From NCBI GenBank assembly GCA_030019395.1, contig JASEES010000005.1:1-64000 (forward strand): a DNA stretch of 64,000 nt. Direction: 5' to 3'. Below are positions 1 through 8,152 of this stretch, one piece after another (the first letter of the stretch is position 1; each line of letters opens with the position of its first letter). The stretch comes from Methanolinea sp. GTDB taxonomy: Archaea > Halobacteriota > Methanomicrobia > Methanomicrobiales > Methanospirillaceae. The notes below the pieces were generated by a model. It made no database searches. It saw only the letters and a list, made by a program, of their open reading frames with translations, and was not told the origin of the DNA. The position numbers and the translations under genes were made by a program.

Positions 1-12
1 CTCTTCCGATCT
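1..12. other. Residual Illumina adapter at contig end
   Basis: The first 12 bases, CTCTTCCGATCT, are identical to the 3' end of the standard Illumina TruSeq adapter, and their complement AGATCGGAAGAG is the universal adapter start. They interrupt an otherwise open reading frame on the minus strand. This is seen directly; that it is untrimmed adapter is an inference, but a 12-base exact match at the very edge is hard to explain otherwise. Genomic sequence should be taken to begin at base 13. Confidence 0.9.
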
Positions 13-391
13 CGTAGGCGCTGCAGATGGCGTGGATCTCGGCCGGAGGGATGCAGGGGGCACTCTCTTCCCGGAACATTGCGCACTCTGCGAGCCGGAT
101 CACACCCTCTTCCGGGAAGCCCTCGATGTAGCGGGTTTCGAAAGCACGTCCAAAGAGGATAACGGAGACAGTCCCGAGCGTCGCCACAAGGTCAGCGGCA
201 TTGTCCCTTTTCATGGAGTTGCCATCGGCAATGCGACGGGCCTCTTCCCCGAGGAGGGAAAAGAGCCGCTGACTGTCGGGCGATCCTCCGGGCCGTGCTG
301 CCGTCCTGCCCAGTTCAAGAACAAGCCGGGTGAGAACGTGGGAGGCAAGTGCCCACCGCGTGGAGGGCGGAATTTCGCGCAGGTGTGTCAT
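13..391 (-). CDS. Hypothetical protein, 3' truncated by contig end
   Basis: An open frame runs from an ATG at 391 to the edge, encoding about 126 residues that begin MTHLREIPPSTRW. A GGGAG ribosome-binding sequence sits 7 bases before the ATG, which fixes the start. The protein looks soluble and mostly helical, with no transmembrane segment and no catalytic motif that I recognise. The C-terminus is missing because the contig ends and the last 12 bases are adapter. It is transcribed divergently from the cation/proton antiporter gene. I cannot name its family. Confidence 0.7.
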
Positions 392-630
392 CGTCCTCTC
401 CCGGGGCATTTATGAATCTCCATTCCTCTCATTGTCTTACAATGGCCGGTGGGGAATAAAGCATTTCCCGTGTAGGGAACATGGGAACACCGGAAGAGGT
501 CACAGTCTCAAGTCTCATTCCCCCCCACTGCCGGAGCATCATATTATTTTCCCGCGGAGCGAGATATCCGGTATTCTGAAACTGCCTGTGCAGCAACGGA
601 CACCATCTGCACCGGTCCCGGGAGGGCATG

Positions 631-2613
631 ATGGATCTCTCAATCCTCACCGATATCCTCATCATATTCGGGCTTTCCCTCATCGTCGGCCTCGTATTCA
701 ACCGTCTCCGGATCCCTCCGATGATCGGGTACATCGTAGCCGGGGTCATCGCGGGGCCATCCCTCCTCTCCCTTGTCCAGAGCCCCGCACAGGTCGATAT
801 CCTTGCGGAGATCGGGATCATCCTCCTGCTCTTTTCAATCGGACTCGAGTTCTCCTTCCGGCAGTTGTGGGAGATCAGGAGCCTCGTCCTTTCCGGCGGG
901 TGCATCCAGGTCGCCCTCGCCACGGTCCTTGCGACGGCTGTTGCCCTCGCCATCGGTCGTCCCTGGAACGAGGCAGTCCTCCTCGGTTTTGTCGTCTCCC
1001 TCTCGAGTACTGCCGTCGTCCTCAAGATCCTGCACGACCGGGGTGAACTGGATTCCCTGCATGGAAAGCTGACGCTGGGCATCCTCATCTTTCAGGACCT
1101 CGTCGCCATCCCGATGCTCATGGCAGTCCCGTTCCTCGCCGGGGTGGCAGGCGGCACCGGAGATCCGCTCCTTGTCGTCATCCTCAAGGATTTCATCTTC
1201 GTTGCAATCCTTGTTGCAACCGCGAAGTGGGTCATGCCGGCAGTCCTGTTCCAGATCGCGAGGACCAGAAACAACGAGCTCTTCCTGCTTTTCGTCGTCT
1301 GCATCTGCTTCGGGATTGCTGCCCTTGCCTCCTTTGCAGGCCTTTCCCTTGCAATGGGGGCACTCCTTGCGGGCCTGCTCATCTCGCAGTCCGAGTTCAG
1401 CCACCAGGCGATCAGCAGGATAGTCCCGTTTCGCGACATCTTCACCGCGTTCTTCTTTGTCTCCATCGGGATGCTCCTCGATGTCGGCTTCATTCTCGAC
1501 CGCCCCGGACTCATCATCGTGTTCCTCATCGTCGTCCTTGCAATCAAGTTCATTGCAGGCTCGCTGGCCCCGTTCGTGCTCGGGTACCAGCTCCGGACCA
1601 TCATCCTGACGGGCATCGCGCTCATGCAGGTCGGGGAATTCTCCTTCATCATCACGAAGAGTGCGCTCGACATCGGGCTCCTCTCGCGGGATGCCTACCA
1701 GGTCTTCCTCGTGGTCGCCCTGATCTCCATGGCAGCAACCCCCTTCCTCATCTTATCCGGACAGCCCCTTGCATCGTTTGTCTGTTCCAGCAGGTTCTTC
1801 CAGAAGGTCCTGCCGGGGCGGTGCCAGTGGGTTGCAACGGAAAAGAAGGTCGCAAGATCCGGGCACCTCGTGATCATCGGGTACGGGGTCAACGGCAGGA
1901 ACCTGGCACGGGCAGCCCGCATCGGCGGAATCCCCCACGTCATCATCGACATGAACCCGGATTCCGTCCGGCAGGCACGAAAAGAGGGAGAAGCAATCAT
2001 CTACGGTGATGCGACAACGGAGGGTGTCCTCGACCATGCCGGCATCCGGCAGGCCCGGACGGCCGTTGTTGCCATCAACGACCCTGTTGCAACGAGAAGG
2101 ATCGTCGGGCTCTGCCGTGAAATGAACCCCGGGATCTTCCTCGTTGTCCGGACCCGGTACATCGTTGAAGTCCCTGTACTCCGGGAGATCGGCGCCGACG
2201 AGGTAATCCCCGAGGAGTTCGAGACCTCGATCGCGATCTTTTCGCGGGTCATGGCAGATTTCGGGATACCGGACGAGACCATATCGCGCCTCGTCCACGA
2301 GATCCGTTCCGAGAGCTACCAGTTCCTCCGGAACCCTGCTTCTCCGCCCCCGGCACAGGCACTCGAGATACCCGGTATGGAGGTCAGGATCATCCGCGTT
2401 GCAGAAGGTGCACCCATCGCGGGCAGGACCCTTGGAGAAGTTCTTTTGAAAAAGAGGTACGGCGTAACTGTTCTTGGAGTGAGGCGGGATGGGGCAATCA
2501 TCCCTCATCCGGATGGCACCTGCGAGATCAGGGCAGGGGACGAGGTAACCATCACCGGGACGAAGGATAAGATTGCAGGTGCAATTTTTCTCTTTTCTCC
2601 CGCGAGTGACTGA
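631..2613 (+). CDS. Kef-type cation:proton antiporter with C-terminal RCK/TrkA domains
   Basis: About 660 residues. The N-terminal ~390 residues form the CPA2 Na+/H+ exchanger fold with roughly a dozen hydrophobic segments, including the family's GYIVAGVIAGP-like stretch near the N-terminus. A TrkA-N (RCK) domain follows at about 410-530 with a Rossmann nucleotide-binding start (VIIGYGVNGRNLA), then a TrkA-C domain at about 575-655. This is the KefB/KefC architecture: potassium or sodium exchanged for protons under nucleotide control. Two ATGs lie at 628 and 631. A GGAGG at 621-625 is only 2 bases from the first and 5 from the second, so 631 is preferred. A second antiporter of different architecture follows 89 bases downstream on the same strand. 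Substrate cannot be settled from sequence. Confidence 0.9.
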   Translation: MDLSILTDILIIFGLSLIVGLVFNRLRIPPMIGYIVAGVIAGPSLLSLVQSPAQVDILAEIGIILLLFSIGLEFSFRQLWEIRSLVLSGGCIQVALATVLATAVALAIGRPWNEAVLLGFVVSLSSTAVVLKILHDRGELDSLHGKLTLGILIFQDLVAIPMLMAVPFLAGVAGGTGDPLLVVILKDFIFVAILVATAKWVMPAVLFQIARTRNNELFLLFVVCICFGIAALASFAGLSLAMGALLAGLLISQSEFSHQAISRIVPFRDIFTAFFFVSIGMLLDVGFILDRPGLIIVFLIVVLAIKFIAGSLAPFVLGYQLRTIILTGIALMQVGEFSFIITKSALDIGLLSRDAYQVFLVVALISMAATPFLILSGQPLASFVCSSRFFQKVLPGRCQWVATEKKVARSGHLVIIGYGVNGRNLARAARIGGIPHVIIDMNPDSVRQARKEGEAIIYGDATTEGVLDHAGIRQARTAVVAINDPVATRRIVGLCREMNPGIFLVVRTRYIVEVPVLREIGADEVIPEEFETSIAIFSRVMADFGIPDETISRLVHEIRSESYQFLRNPASPPPAQALEIPGMEVRIIRVAEGAPIAGRTLGEVLLKKRYGVTVLGVRRDGAIIPHPDGTCEIRAGDEVTITGTKDKIAGAIFLFSPASD

Positions 2614-2702
2614 CCAGGATCATACGCGGACCATCACCTGTCTCTCACCTCGGCATCCCCTGCAGGAAGTGTTTTTCCCGGAAGAACGCTTACCTGATAG
2701 GG

Positions 2703-3896
2703 ATGGAAGGGATCGTTGCCACGCCCGAGTTCCAGGTGAGCCTCCTCCTCTTTGCAGCACTGGGAGGTTACCTCCTTGCATCGCGGATCAACCAGTCCGC
2801 GGTTGTGGGGATCATCCTGGTCGGGCTCCTGATTGGACCGAGTGTCCTGGACCTCGTCACGTATAACGAGTTCGTCAGGGGCCTTGCCCACCTCGGGGCT
2901 GTCGTCCTCCTCTTCGTCATCGGGTTTGAGTTCAAGCTCAAGGACATCGTCCGGCCTGCCTATGCCTTCATCGCACTGATAGGTGTCATCATCCCATGGC
3001 TGGGAGGGTATGCAACCGCGTTATGGGCGGGGATGGAATTTCAAACGGCACTCTTCGTGGGGACTGCACTGACTGCCACGAGTATTGCAATCACGGCAAA
3101 CGTTCTCCAGGAGATGAACAAGCTCCAGACCGACGCCGCACGGGCGATCATCGGGGCGGCGGTCATCGACGATGTCCTCAGCCTGATTGCCCTTGCGATC
3201 ACGGGCGACGTGGTGGCGGGGGCATTCCACCCTTCCGTTATCTTATTCATCCTCCTCAAGGTTGTCATATTCCTCCTCGTGGCAGGGGCTGTCGGGATAT
3301 TCATCGTGAGCAGGTTTTTGGTCAGGCTGGACAACACCCCCTTCGTGGCCCGCTACCCTGAATTCATCTTCATCTTCGCGATGACCTTTGCCTTCCTCTA
3401 TGCCATGATCGCAGAGCTCGTGGGCCTTTCTGCCATCGTCGGCGCCTTCATCGCCGGGATATCATTCGAGAGACTGACACTGCGCAAGAGCCTCGATGTC
3501 AAGGAGGGTGCCGAGTTCCTCAAGATAATCTTCGCTGCGATATTTTTCGTCTCCCTCGGCGTCGTTGCCGATTTCAAGACCCTGACGCCCGATATTTTAC
3601 CTTTCCTTGTCGTCCTGACAATCGTGGCCATCGTGACGAAGGTCGTCGGGTGTGCAATTCCTGCCCGGATCGCCGGGATATGCAGAAAAGATTCGCTCAT
3701 CATCGGGTTTGGCATGGCCCCCCGGGGGGAGGTGGCGATGATCGTCGCCCTGATTGGTCTTGAACAGGGGTATATCGGGCAGGCGGTCTTCGTGGCAATC
3801 ATCGTGATGAGCCTGCTGACAACGTTAATTACACCGATAATTTACCGGAACTGGTTCTTCAAAGACGAGAACTGCGGCCAGGTCCAGCAGATTTAG
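2703..3896 (+). CDS. NapA-type Na+/H+ antiporter (CPA2), no RCK domain
   Basis: 397 residues, almost entirely the CPA2 exchanger membrane domain with 11-13 hydrophobic segments. The core shows the typical ALTATSIAITANVL and AAVIDDVL stretches; the paired aspartates of the latter (about residues 155-156) are the ion-binding pair of electrogenic NapA-like exchangers. There is no C-terminal TrkA domain, unlike the gene just upstream. It probably exchanges Na+ (or K+) for H+ at the cytoplasmic membrane. The start ATG at 2703 has only a weak GG-rich ribosome site. It lies 89 bases after the Kef-type gene and may be co-transcribed. Confidence 0.9.
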   Translation: MEGIVATPEFQVSLLLFAALGGYLLASRINQSAVVGIILVGLLIGPSVLDLVTYNEFVRGLAHLGAVVLLFVIGFEFKLKDIVRPAYAFIALIGVIIPWLGGYATALWAGMEFQTALFVGTALTATSIAITANVLQEMNKLQTDAARAIIGAAVIDDVLSLIALAITGDVVAGAFHPSVILFILLKVVIFLLVAGAVGIFIVSRFLVRLDNTPFVARYPEFIFIFAMTFAFLYAMIAELVGLSAIVGAFIAGISFERLTLRKSLDVKEGAEFLKIIFAAIFFVSLGVVADFKTLTPDILPFLVVLTIVAIVTKVVGCAIPARIAGICRKDSLIIGFGMAPRGEVAMIVALIGLEQGYIGQAVFVAIIVMSLLTTLITPIIYRNWFFKDENCGQVQQI

Positions 3897-3910
3897 GAAA
3901 ATTCCCGTCC

Positions 3911-3928
3911 ATTTTTATCAGCTTTTTG
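3911..3928 (+). terminator. T-rich terminator after the antiporter gene
   Basis: Two T5 runs (3912-3916 and 3923-3927) lie 16-31 bases after the antiporter stop codon, in the gap before a convergent gene. Archaeal RNA polymerase terminates at such T-tracts without requiring a hairpin. No strong stem is visible. Confidence 0.45.
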
Positions 3929-4033
3929 CGAGGGATTCCTCACCAAAAGAAAAACGTCCTGCCCCTCCCCTCATACCAGCGGGAAGAGCGACCTTTTCAT
4001 TTCATGGGCCGGGCATGTGATTGGCCCCCTGTT

Positions 4034-4372
4034 TCATAAGAGCTTCGTCTCTTCGGTGGGCCGTGGAACTTTCACTACGAGGACACGGAAGACCGCGTTG
4101 CTCTCGTTGATCCACCGGTGGGGAATCCTTGCCGGGCTCTCCACGAGAGTCCCTTCCCCGGCGGTCTCCCTCTCATCACCGATCTCGACAGTCCCCTTCC
4201 CCTGCAGGACATAGAAGAAAACATCGACGGGCGTAATGTGCCGCTTGAGGGATTCTCCCGGCCGGAGCGTGATGACCACTGCGACTGCGTGCTCCGTGTC
4301 ATACACCTTTCGTGCATCAACGTGGTGGGGGTTGGGCTGTGGCGTGACGTCGTCTAACCTCGTAATCTTCAT
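4034..4372 (-). CDS. Single-domain cupin protein
   Basis: 112 residues beginning MKITRLDDV. The cupin core is clear: VKRHITPVDVFFYVLQGKGTVEIG-type strands, a conserved glycine-rich turn, and IPHRWIN as the second metal-ligand motif. Such small cupins bind a metal or small ligand; the substrate cannot be predicted. A longer in-frame upstream extension exists, but a GGAG ribosome site just before the ATG at 4372 and a TATA box 36-45 bases upstream fix this start. It is divergent from the NapH-like gene, whose downstream neighbour is another cupin, suggesting a related function. Confidence 0.82.
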   Translation of the reverse strand: MKITRLDDVTPQPNPHHVDARKVYDTEHAVAVVITLRPGESLKRHITPVDVFFYVLQGKGTVEIGDERETAGEGTLVESPARIPHRWINESNAVFRVLVVKVPRPTEETKLL

Positions 4373-4407
4373 GAAGGCTTCTCCTTTTCGAGGAATGAAC
4401 CCCCCCG

Positions 4408-4417
4408 CTTTATAAAG
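4408..4417 (-). promoter_or_regulatory. TATA box of the cupin gene
   Basis: CTTTATAAAG, a perfect palindrome, lies 36-45 bases upstream of the cupin start at 4372, placing the transcript start about 13 bases before the ATG. Because it is symmetric it could also serve the divergent gene at 4531, though that distance is long. Confidence 0.6.
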
Positions 4418-4484
4418 TTTGCTGGTTACCACACTTTCTTGGGGGAGAGGAACCAACACATCCGGGCTCAATCCCGGTCTACCA

Positions 4485-4498
4485 CCACATTGATGTGG
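4485..4498. promoter_or_regulatory. Palindrome upstream of the NapH-like gene (operator candidate)
   Basis: CCACATTGATGTGG has 6-base arms around a 2-base centre and lies 33-46 bases upstream of the NapH-like start, between the divergent cupin and ferredoxin genes. The loop is too small for a good RNA hairpin, so a DNA-binding site is more likely. A second inverted repeat (CCGGG, 6 bases, CCCGG) is at 4462-4477. The binding protein is unknown. Confidence 0.4.
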
Positions 4499-4530
4499 GG
4501 GGCTGATAGATTGACATACCGGGTGAAAAC

Positions 4531-5328
4531 ATGCCGGGACCAGGTCCCAATACAATCCAGATGGTGGGAATTGCCTACGGAATCCTCTTCGTGATCGCCG
4601 GTGCCTTCCTCTGGCGATCGGGAAGATTTTCCCGGACTGTCAGGTATGCATTGCTCCTCGTGACCATTCTCCTTGGGTTTGCGATATTTTCTCCCATGCT
4701 TCCGTACATGTTCGGTGAACTTGTCGCACGTGCAGATTCGCGGGTGGGTGCCACACTCCTTGGCGCAACCCTCGGGATGGTCCTCTTTTTCCTCCTGACG
4801 TTCCTCTTCGGGAGACATTTCTGTGGCTACCTCTGCCCTGTCGGGGCCGTCCAGGAGGTCGCATACGTCGTGCCGGTACCAAAGGTCCGGCTTCCCTGGA
4901 AGATACTTCCCGTGATTGTCAGGGCAGTTGTATTCCTGCTCATCATCGGTGCCGGGCTTGTTTATTCCATCTCCATCCTCTCTTACGTGGGGATAAGGCA
5001 GTTCTTTACTCTCACCCTCTCTGCCGGTTTCCTCGTTTTTTCGTGCCTGCTCATCATCTCGGTCTTCTTCTACCGCCCGTTCTGCCGGTTCATCTGTCCC
5101 CTCGGCGCCATTTTCCATGTCTTTGCAATACCTTCCCGCTGGAAGATACGCCGGACCGATGCCTGCATCGAGTGCGGGAAGTGCGAGAATGCCTGCCCGA
5201 CGAGCGAGGCAGGACGGGAGGACACCAAGGGTGAGTGTTACCTCTGCGGGCGGTGCATGGACACGTGCCCTGTCAAAGGCGCACTGATATATGCGGGAAA
5301 GACGAGTAAGGAAGGTACGGAGAAGTGA
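4531..5328 (+). CDS. NapH/CcoG-like membrane 4Fe-4S protein
   Basis: 265 residues with about five membrane segments. Two CxxxCP motifs at the membrane boundary (C98/C102 and C185/C189) are the signature of NapH/NosR/CcoG-type quinol or electron-transfer proteins. A C-terminal ferredoxin domain carries two complete 4Fe-4S motifs (C212, C215, C218, C222 and C236, C239, C242, C246). It probably passes electrons across or along the membrane to a soluble partner. The start has a GGGTG ribosome site. The next gene, a cupin, overlaps by 4 bases (GTGA) and a small zinc-ribbon protein follows, so the three form one operon. The electron donor and acceptor are not identifiable. Confidence 0.88.
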   Translation: MPGPGPNTIQMVGIAYGILFVIAGAFLWRSGRFSRTVRYALLLVTILLGFAIFSPMLPYMFGELVARADSRVGATLLGATLGMVLFFLLTFLFGRHFCGYLCPVGAVQEVAYVVPVPKVRLPWKILPVIVRAVVFLLIIGAGLVYSISILSYVGIRQFFTLTLSAGFLVFSCLLIISVFFYRPFCRFICPLGAIFHVFAIPSRWKIRRTDACIECGKCENACPTSEAGREDTKGECYLCGRCMDTCPVKGALIYAGKTSKEGTEK

Positions 5329-5684
5329 CTGAATCAATGGCAAGAGAGAGCAGGAAAGACCTGCGGGGGCAGGTGTTTGCCTTAAAGGACCTCGTCGAGT
5401 ACCAGCCGGGGACGGTTGCGAGCAGAATGATCATCAACAACAAGGCCGGGAGCATCACGGTCTTTTCCTTTGACAAGGACGAGGGACTCTCGGAGCATAC
5501 GGCACCCTACGATGCCGTGGTCACCATCCTCGACGGGGAGGCGGAAGTCTGGGTCGGTGGCGAGACCCATGCCATGAAGGAGGGCCAGACCATCATCTTT
5601 CCTGCAAACGTGCCCCACGCCCTTTCTGCAACGACGCGTTTCAAGATGGCACTGACGATGATCCGGGGATCCGAGGATGAGTGA
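5325..5684 (+). CDS. Cupin-domain protein
   Basis: 119 residues. A single cupin barrel with the two sequence motifs around residues 53-75 and 88-103 (EHTAPYDAVVTILDGEAEV, and the FPANVPHAL stretch with its histidine). The GTG start at 5325 overlaps the stop of the NapH-like gene by 4 bases and is preceded by GGAG; an in-frame ATG 12 bases later has no ribosome site, so GTG is chosen. Close relatives of this type are often annotated as cupin proteins of unknown ligand. Its 3' end overlaps the next gene by 8 bases. Confidence 0.85.
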   Translation: MTESMARESRKDLRGQVFALKDLVEYQPGTVASRMIINNKAGSITVFSFDKDEGLSEHTAPYDAVVTILDGEAEVWVGGETHAMKEGQTIIFPANVPHALSATTRFKMALTMIRGSEDE

Positions 5685-5979
5685 AGGGGGTGAGGGGAAG
5701 TACTGCACCATCTGTGGTGGTATTCCCCCCGAAGAGATCAAGATCAGGAAGATCCTGATCGATGGGAAGGAGACGGGAATCGACAAGCTGGATTTCATCC
5801 TTGAGGAGGTTTTTCGGCTGAACTGTCCTACGGACCAGGAGATCGTGGCGGAGATCCTCAGGAGGGTCAGGGTTTTTAATTATGTCCCGACCAGGGTAAC
5901 AGAAAAGTACGGGGAAGCCCTTCTCGAGGAGTACAGGCGCTTCGTGCGGGACCGTGAAATACCCGGACAGATAACCTGA
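5677..5979 (+). CDS. Small zinc-ribbon-like protein of unknown function
   Basis: 100 residues with one N-terminal CTICGG motif (C10 and C13), an acidic charged helical middle and no other cysteine pair; a single further cysteine is near residue 50. I do not recognise an enzymatic motif. Similar short proteins occur beside cupins in Methanomicrobiales as far as I recall, sometimes with misleading transcription-factor names. The ATG at 5677 overlaps the cupin gene by 8 bases, so it is the last gene of the NapH-like operon, followed by a strong T-tract. Confidence 0.75.
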   Translation: MSEGGEGKYCTICGGIPPEEIKIRKILIDGKETGIDKLDFILEEVFRLNCPTDQEIVAEILRRVRVFNYVPTRVTEKYGEALLEEYRRFVRDREIPGQIT

Positions 5980-5986
5980 AATTCTC

Positions 5987-6002
5987 TTTTTTTGTTTTTT
6001 TT
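5987..6002 (+). terminator. T-tract terminator of the NapH-like operon
   Basis: Sixteen bases with 15 T and one G begin 8 bases after the stop codon at 5979. This is a textbook archaeal oligo-T terminator on the plus strand. Confidence 0.75.
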
Positions 6003-6109
6003 GTCTGGAGGGTTTTGATCAAGTTTTTTTCATTGGTGAAAGTCGGTTATTCATTTTATACCCCGGCGGGAATCTCCCGGTATCCATGGGAAGACAGAAC
6101 CTTTCTCTC

Positions 6110-6119
6110 TTTAATAAAA
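6110..6119 (+). promoter_or_regulatory. TATA box of the siroheme reductase-like gene
   Basis: TTTAATAAAA is an AT-rich TATA-like element in otherwise GC-rich sequence. Transcription would start near 6137, between it and the proposed ATG at 6174, which argues against the longer upstream reading frame. Confidence 0.5.
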
Positions 6120-6173
6120 CCCGGTGTGTTCCATGCAGGAAGTATTTATGGTGGGATGCCGTTATTCCTCCTC

Positions 6174-6857
6174 ATGACAGAAGAACTGCCCGGCGCTATC
6201 CTGCAGCGGGATGGCAAATCATACGCAATCGTTCCCCGGACCCCCTCGGGTATCGTGACACCCGAAGAGCTCGAGCGAATAGCCAGGGTAGCAAGGAAAT
6301 ACCGTATCCCGGTTATCAAGATGACATCGGGCCAGCGGATGGTCCTTGTCGGTCTCAACAAGGATGATATCCCATCGGTATGGAGAGACCTGGGAATGGA
6401 CGTAGGGCAGGCCACGGCGCCCTGCGTTCACTATGTGCAGGCCTGTCCGGGAACCGAGACCTGCAGGTTCGGGGTGCAGGATTCCCTTGGCCTTGGGCTT
6501 GCAATCGAGAAGATGTACAAGGATCTCTCCCTGCCTGCAAAGGTCAAGATCGGGGTCTCAGGGTGTCCCCGGTGTTGTGGCGAGAGCCATGTCCGGGACA
6601 TCGGGATATTCGGGACACCGAAGGGGTGGACAATCGTTTTTGGGGGAAACAGTGCCACGAGACCAAGGATAGGGGATGTCGTTGCAAAGGACCTCTCCGC
6701 GGAGGATGCCATCGACCTCTCCCGGAGGCTTCTTGAGTATTACCGTGACCATGGAAAACCACGGGAAAGAACCGCCCGGTTCGTGGAAAGAATTGGATTC
6801 GAGGCAATCCGGAGGGATGTGCTCGCCTACACCCCGTACATCCCGATGGGGAAGTGA
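6174..6857 (+). CDS. Small nitrite/sulfite reductase-like siroheme 4Fe-4S protein
   Basis: 227 residues from ATG 6174. An N-terminal ferredoxin-like half-domain of the nitrite/sulfite reductase family is followed by the complete siroheme-[4Fe-4S] ligand set C91-x5-C97 and C131-x3-C135 (CPGTETC and CPRCC). The short length fits the small Dsr-like proteins of methanogens rather than full assimilatory sulfite or nitrite reductases. Physiological substrate (sulfite, nitrite or other) is not known for this class. The frame stays open 53 codons upstream, but that extension is not protein-like and a TATA box sits within it; ATG 6156 is an alternative start. A flavodoxin gene follows and could supply electrons. 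Confidence 0.85.
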   Translation: MTEELPGAILQRDGKSYAIVPRTPSGIVTPEELERIARVARKYRIPVIKMTSGQRMVLVGLNKDDIPSVWRDLGMDVGQATAPCVHYVQACPGTETCRFGVQDSLGLGLAIEKMYKDLSLPAKVKIGVSGCPRCCGESHVRDIGIFGTPKGWTIVFGGNSATRPRIGDVVAKDLSAEDAIDLSRRLLEYYRDHGKPRERTARFVERIGFEAIRRDVLAYTPYIPMGK

Positions 6858-7022
6858 TGGACCGGTCCTGCATAGTACACCCCCCCATCATTTTCATCCG
6901 GCCCGTTTTGCCATAACAAATGACCACGATGATGTTTTGGTTCGTATGCCCGCAGGAAGCATATTTCGCCCCTCTCAACGGTTATCCTCGCCAATTGGAG
7001 CAAAATGATGTGGGGAAAGAAG

Positions 7023-7030
7023 TATATAAA
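7023..7030 (+). promoter_or_regulatory. TATA box of the flavodoxin gene
   Basis: TATATAAA is a near-consensus archaeal TATA box 58-65 bases before the flavodoxin ATG. Transcription would begin near 7052, giving a leader of about 36 bases that contains an AAAGGAGA ribosome site at 7074-7081. Confidence 0.75.
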
Positions 7031-7087
7031 ATCTTAAATCAGGGTGTAACTCAATAAACCAGCAGGTTCTTTTAAAGGAGAGATACC

Positions 7088-7573
7088 ATGAACACATGTT
7101 TCATTTACCATTCGTACTCGGGTATTACGAGAAAGCTTGTCGAAAAGGTGCGGGCAGCCTGCGGGGGAGATGCAATCGAGGTCACACCACGCCAGAGATA
7201 CAATGCCCTGACCGCGTATACACTGGGGTGCATGAGGGCCCGGAACGGGCAATGCGATCCTATCGATCCGGAGATCATCGATGTTTCAGGGTATGATCTC
7301 ATCGTCATCGGGACCCCGGTATGGGCATTTCGGGCAACTCCCGCCGTGAATGCAGCGATTGCTTCATTGAGAGGCGCCGAAGGGAAGAAAGCCGTGCTCT
7401 TTGCAACCTGCGGGGGAACACCCGGTGAGACAATTCCCCGGTTGAGAGACGCACTTGCCGGGAAGGGAGCAGAGGTTATCGGAGAGATGGTCTTTACAAA
7501 GAAAGATACAGGGGATCCGGAGAAGATTGATGCCCTGATCAGGATGGTCATGGATGCAGCAGGGACATCCTGA
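7088..7573 (+). CDS. Flavodoxin family protein
   Basis: 161 residues. The N-terminal FMN phosphate-binding loop (HSYSGITR, about residues 8-15), the YDLIVIGTPVWAF strand-turn and the later LFATCGGTPGET stretch define a flavodoxin fold. It would carry electrons by FMN, perhaps for the siroheme protein directly upstream or for a flavin-dependent reaction; the partner is inferred only from adjacency. Strong AAAGGAGA ribosome site and a good TATA box. It lacks extra domains and is of normal flavodoxin length. Confidence 0.88.
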   Translation: MNTCFIYHSYSGITRKLVEKVRAACGGDAIEVTPRQRYNALTAYTLGCMRARNGQCDPIDPEIIDVSGYDLIVIGTPVWAFRATPAVNAAIASLRGAEGKKAVLFATCGGTPGETIPRLRDALAGKGAEVIGEMVFTKKDTGDPEKIDALIRMVMDAAGTS

Positions 7574-7620
7574 AATGGCGAGGGATAAAAATTTTCAAAA
7601 TCTTGAGAAAAGGGGATTCT

Positions 7621-7815
7621 TCAGCCCTGTCCCGGTGTGAGCACCGTGAAGAGCTTCTTGCACCGGGAACACCTCCCGTCCCGCGATTCCTTGTAGAAGG
7701 CCTTGGGCATGTTGAAGACGATCGAATTTTCCTTGGAACAGCTGGGGCACGTGAAGCGGATGACGTATCCGGACCGTGTCCCAATGACGGTCTCTCTGAC
7801 TGAACTCTTTGCCAT
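7621..7815 (-). CDS. Small zinc-ribbon protein
   Basis: 64 residues with CPSC and CSRC pairs (about residues 23-26 and 50-53), a two-knuckle zinc ribbon. The frame extends upstream, but a GGAGGTAAAT ribosome sequence immediately before ATG 7815 fixes the start. The rest is a short beta-rich segment starting MAKSSVRETVIG. Probably a nucleic-acid or protein-binding zinc ribbon; no specific function can be given. It is convergent with the flavodoxin gene, with T-rich sequence between them. Confidence 0.75.
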   Translation of the reverse strand: MAKSSVRETVIGTRSGYVIRFTCPSCSKENSIVFNMPKAFYKESRDGRCSRCKKLFTVLTPGQG

Positions 7816-8152
7816 ATTTACCTCCGGGAAAAATCCCTGACCACTTGCGTATTCTTCAGTCTGTCCCCGCAGGAGAGCAAACCTGCAGGCATTCCCCAGG
7901 ACGGGTCCCATGCACGCGAAGAAAGAGACGGGCAGGATCGCGTTTCAAACGGGGAACTTATAATATATGGGACGTCCGGGGTTATGAGACCTTGCATCAT
8001 CGCGCATTTCTGCACGAACAGGACAATGAGGACAGGCAGGACCCTTCACCCATTCTCCATTCCCGGGAAAAGAGCAGAGACTGATTCGGAAGAAGGGGGC
8101 GGGTAAAAACGGCGTGGAACTGGTGTTAGACGAATCAACGAAAAATTGGGAT

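Noticed and set aside
4462-4477. Hairpin resembling a tRNA T-arm
   Set aside because: The loop does not match the conserved TTCRANY and no acceptor, D or anticodon arms are present.
5331-5684. Start of the second cupin at ATG 5337
   Set aside because: No ribosome site before it; GTG 5325 has GGAG and overlaps the previous stop by 4 bases.
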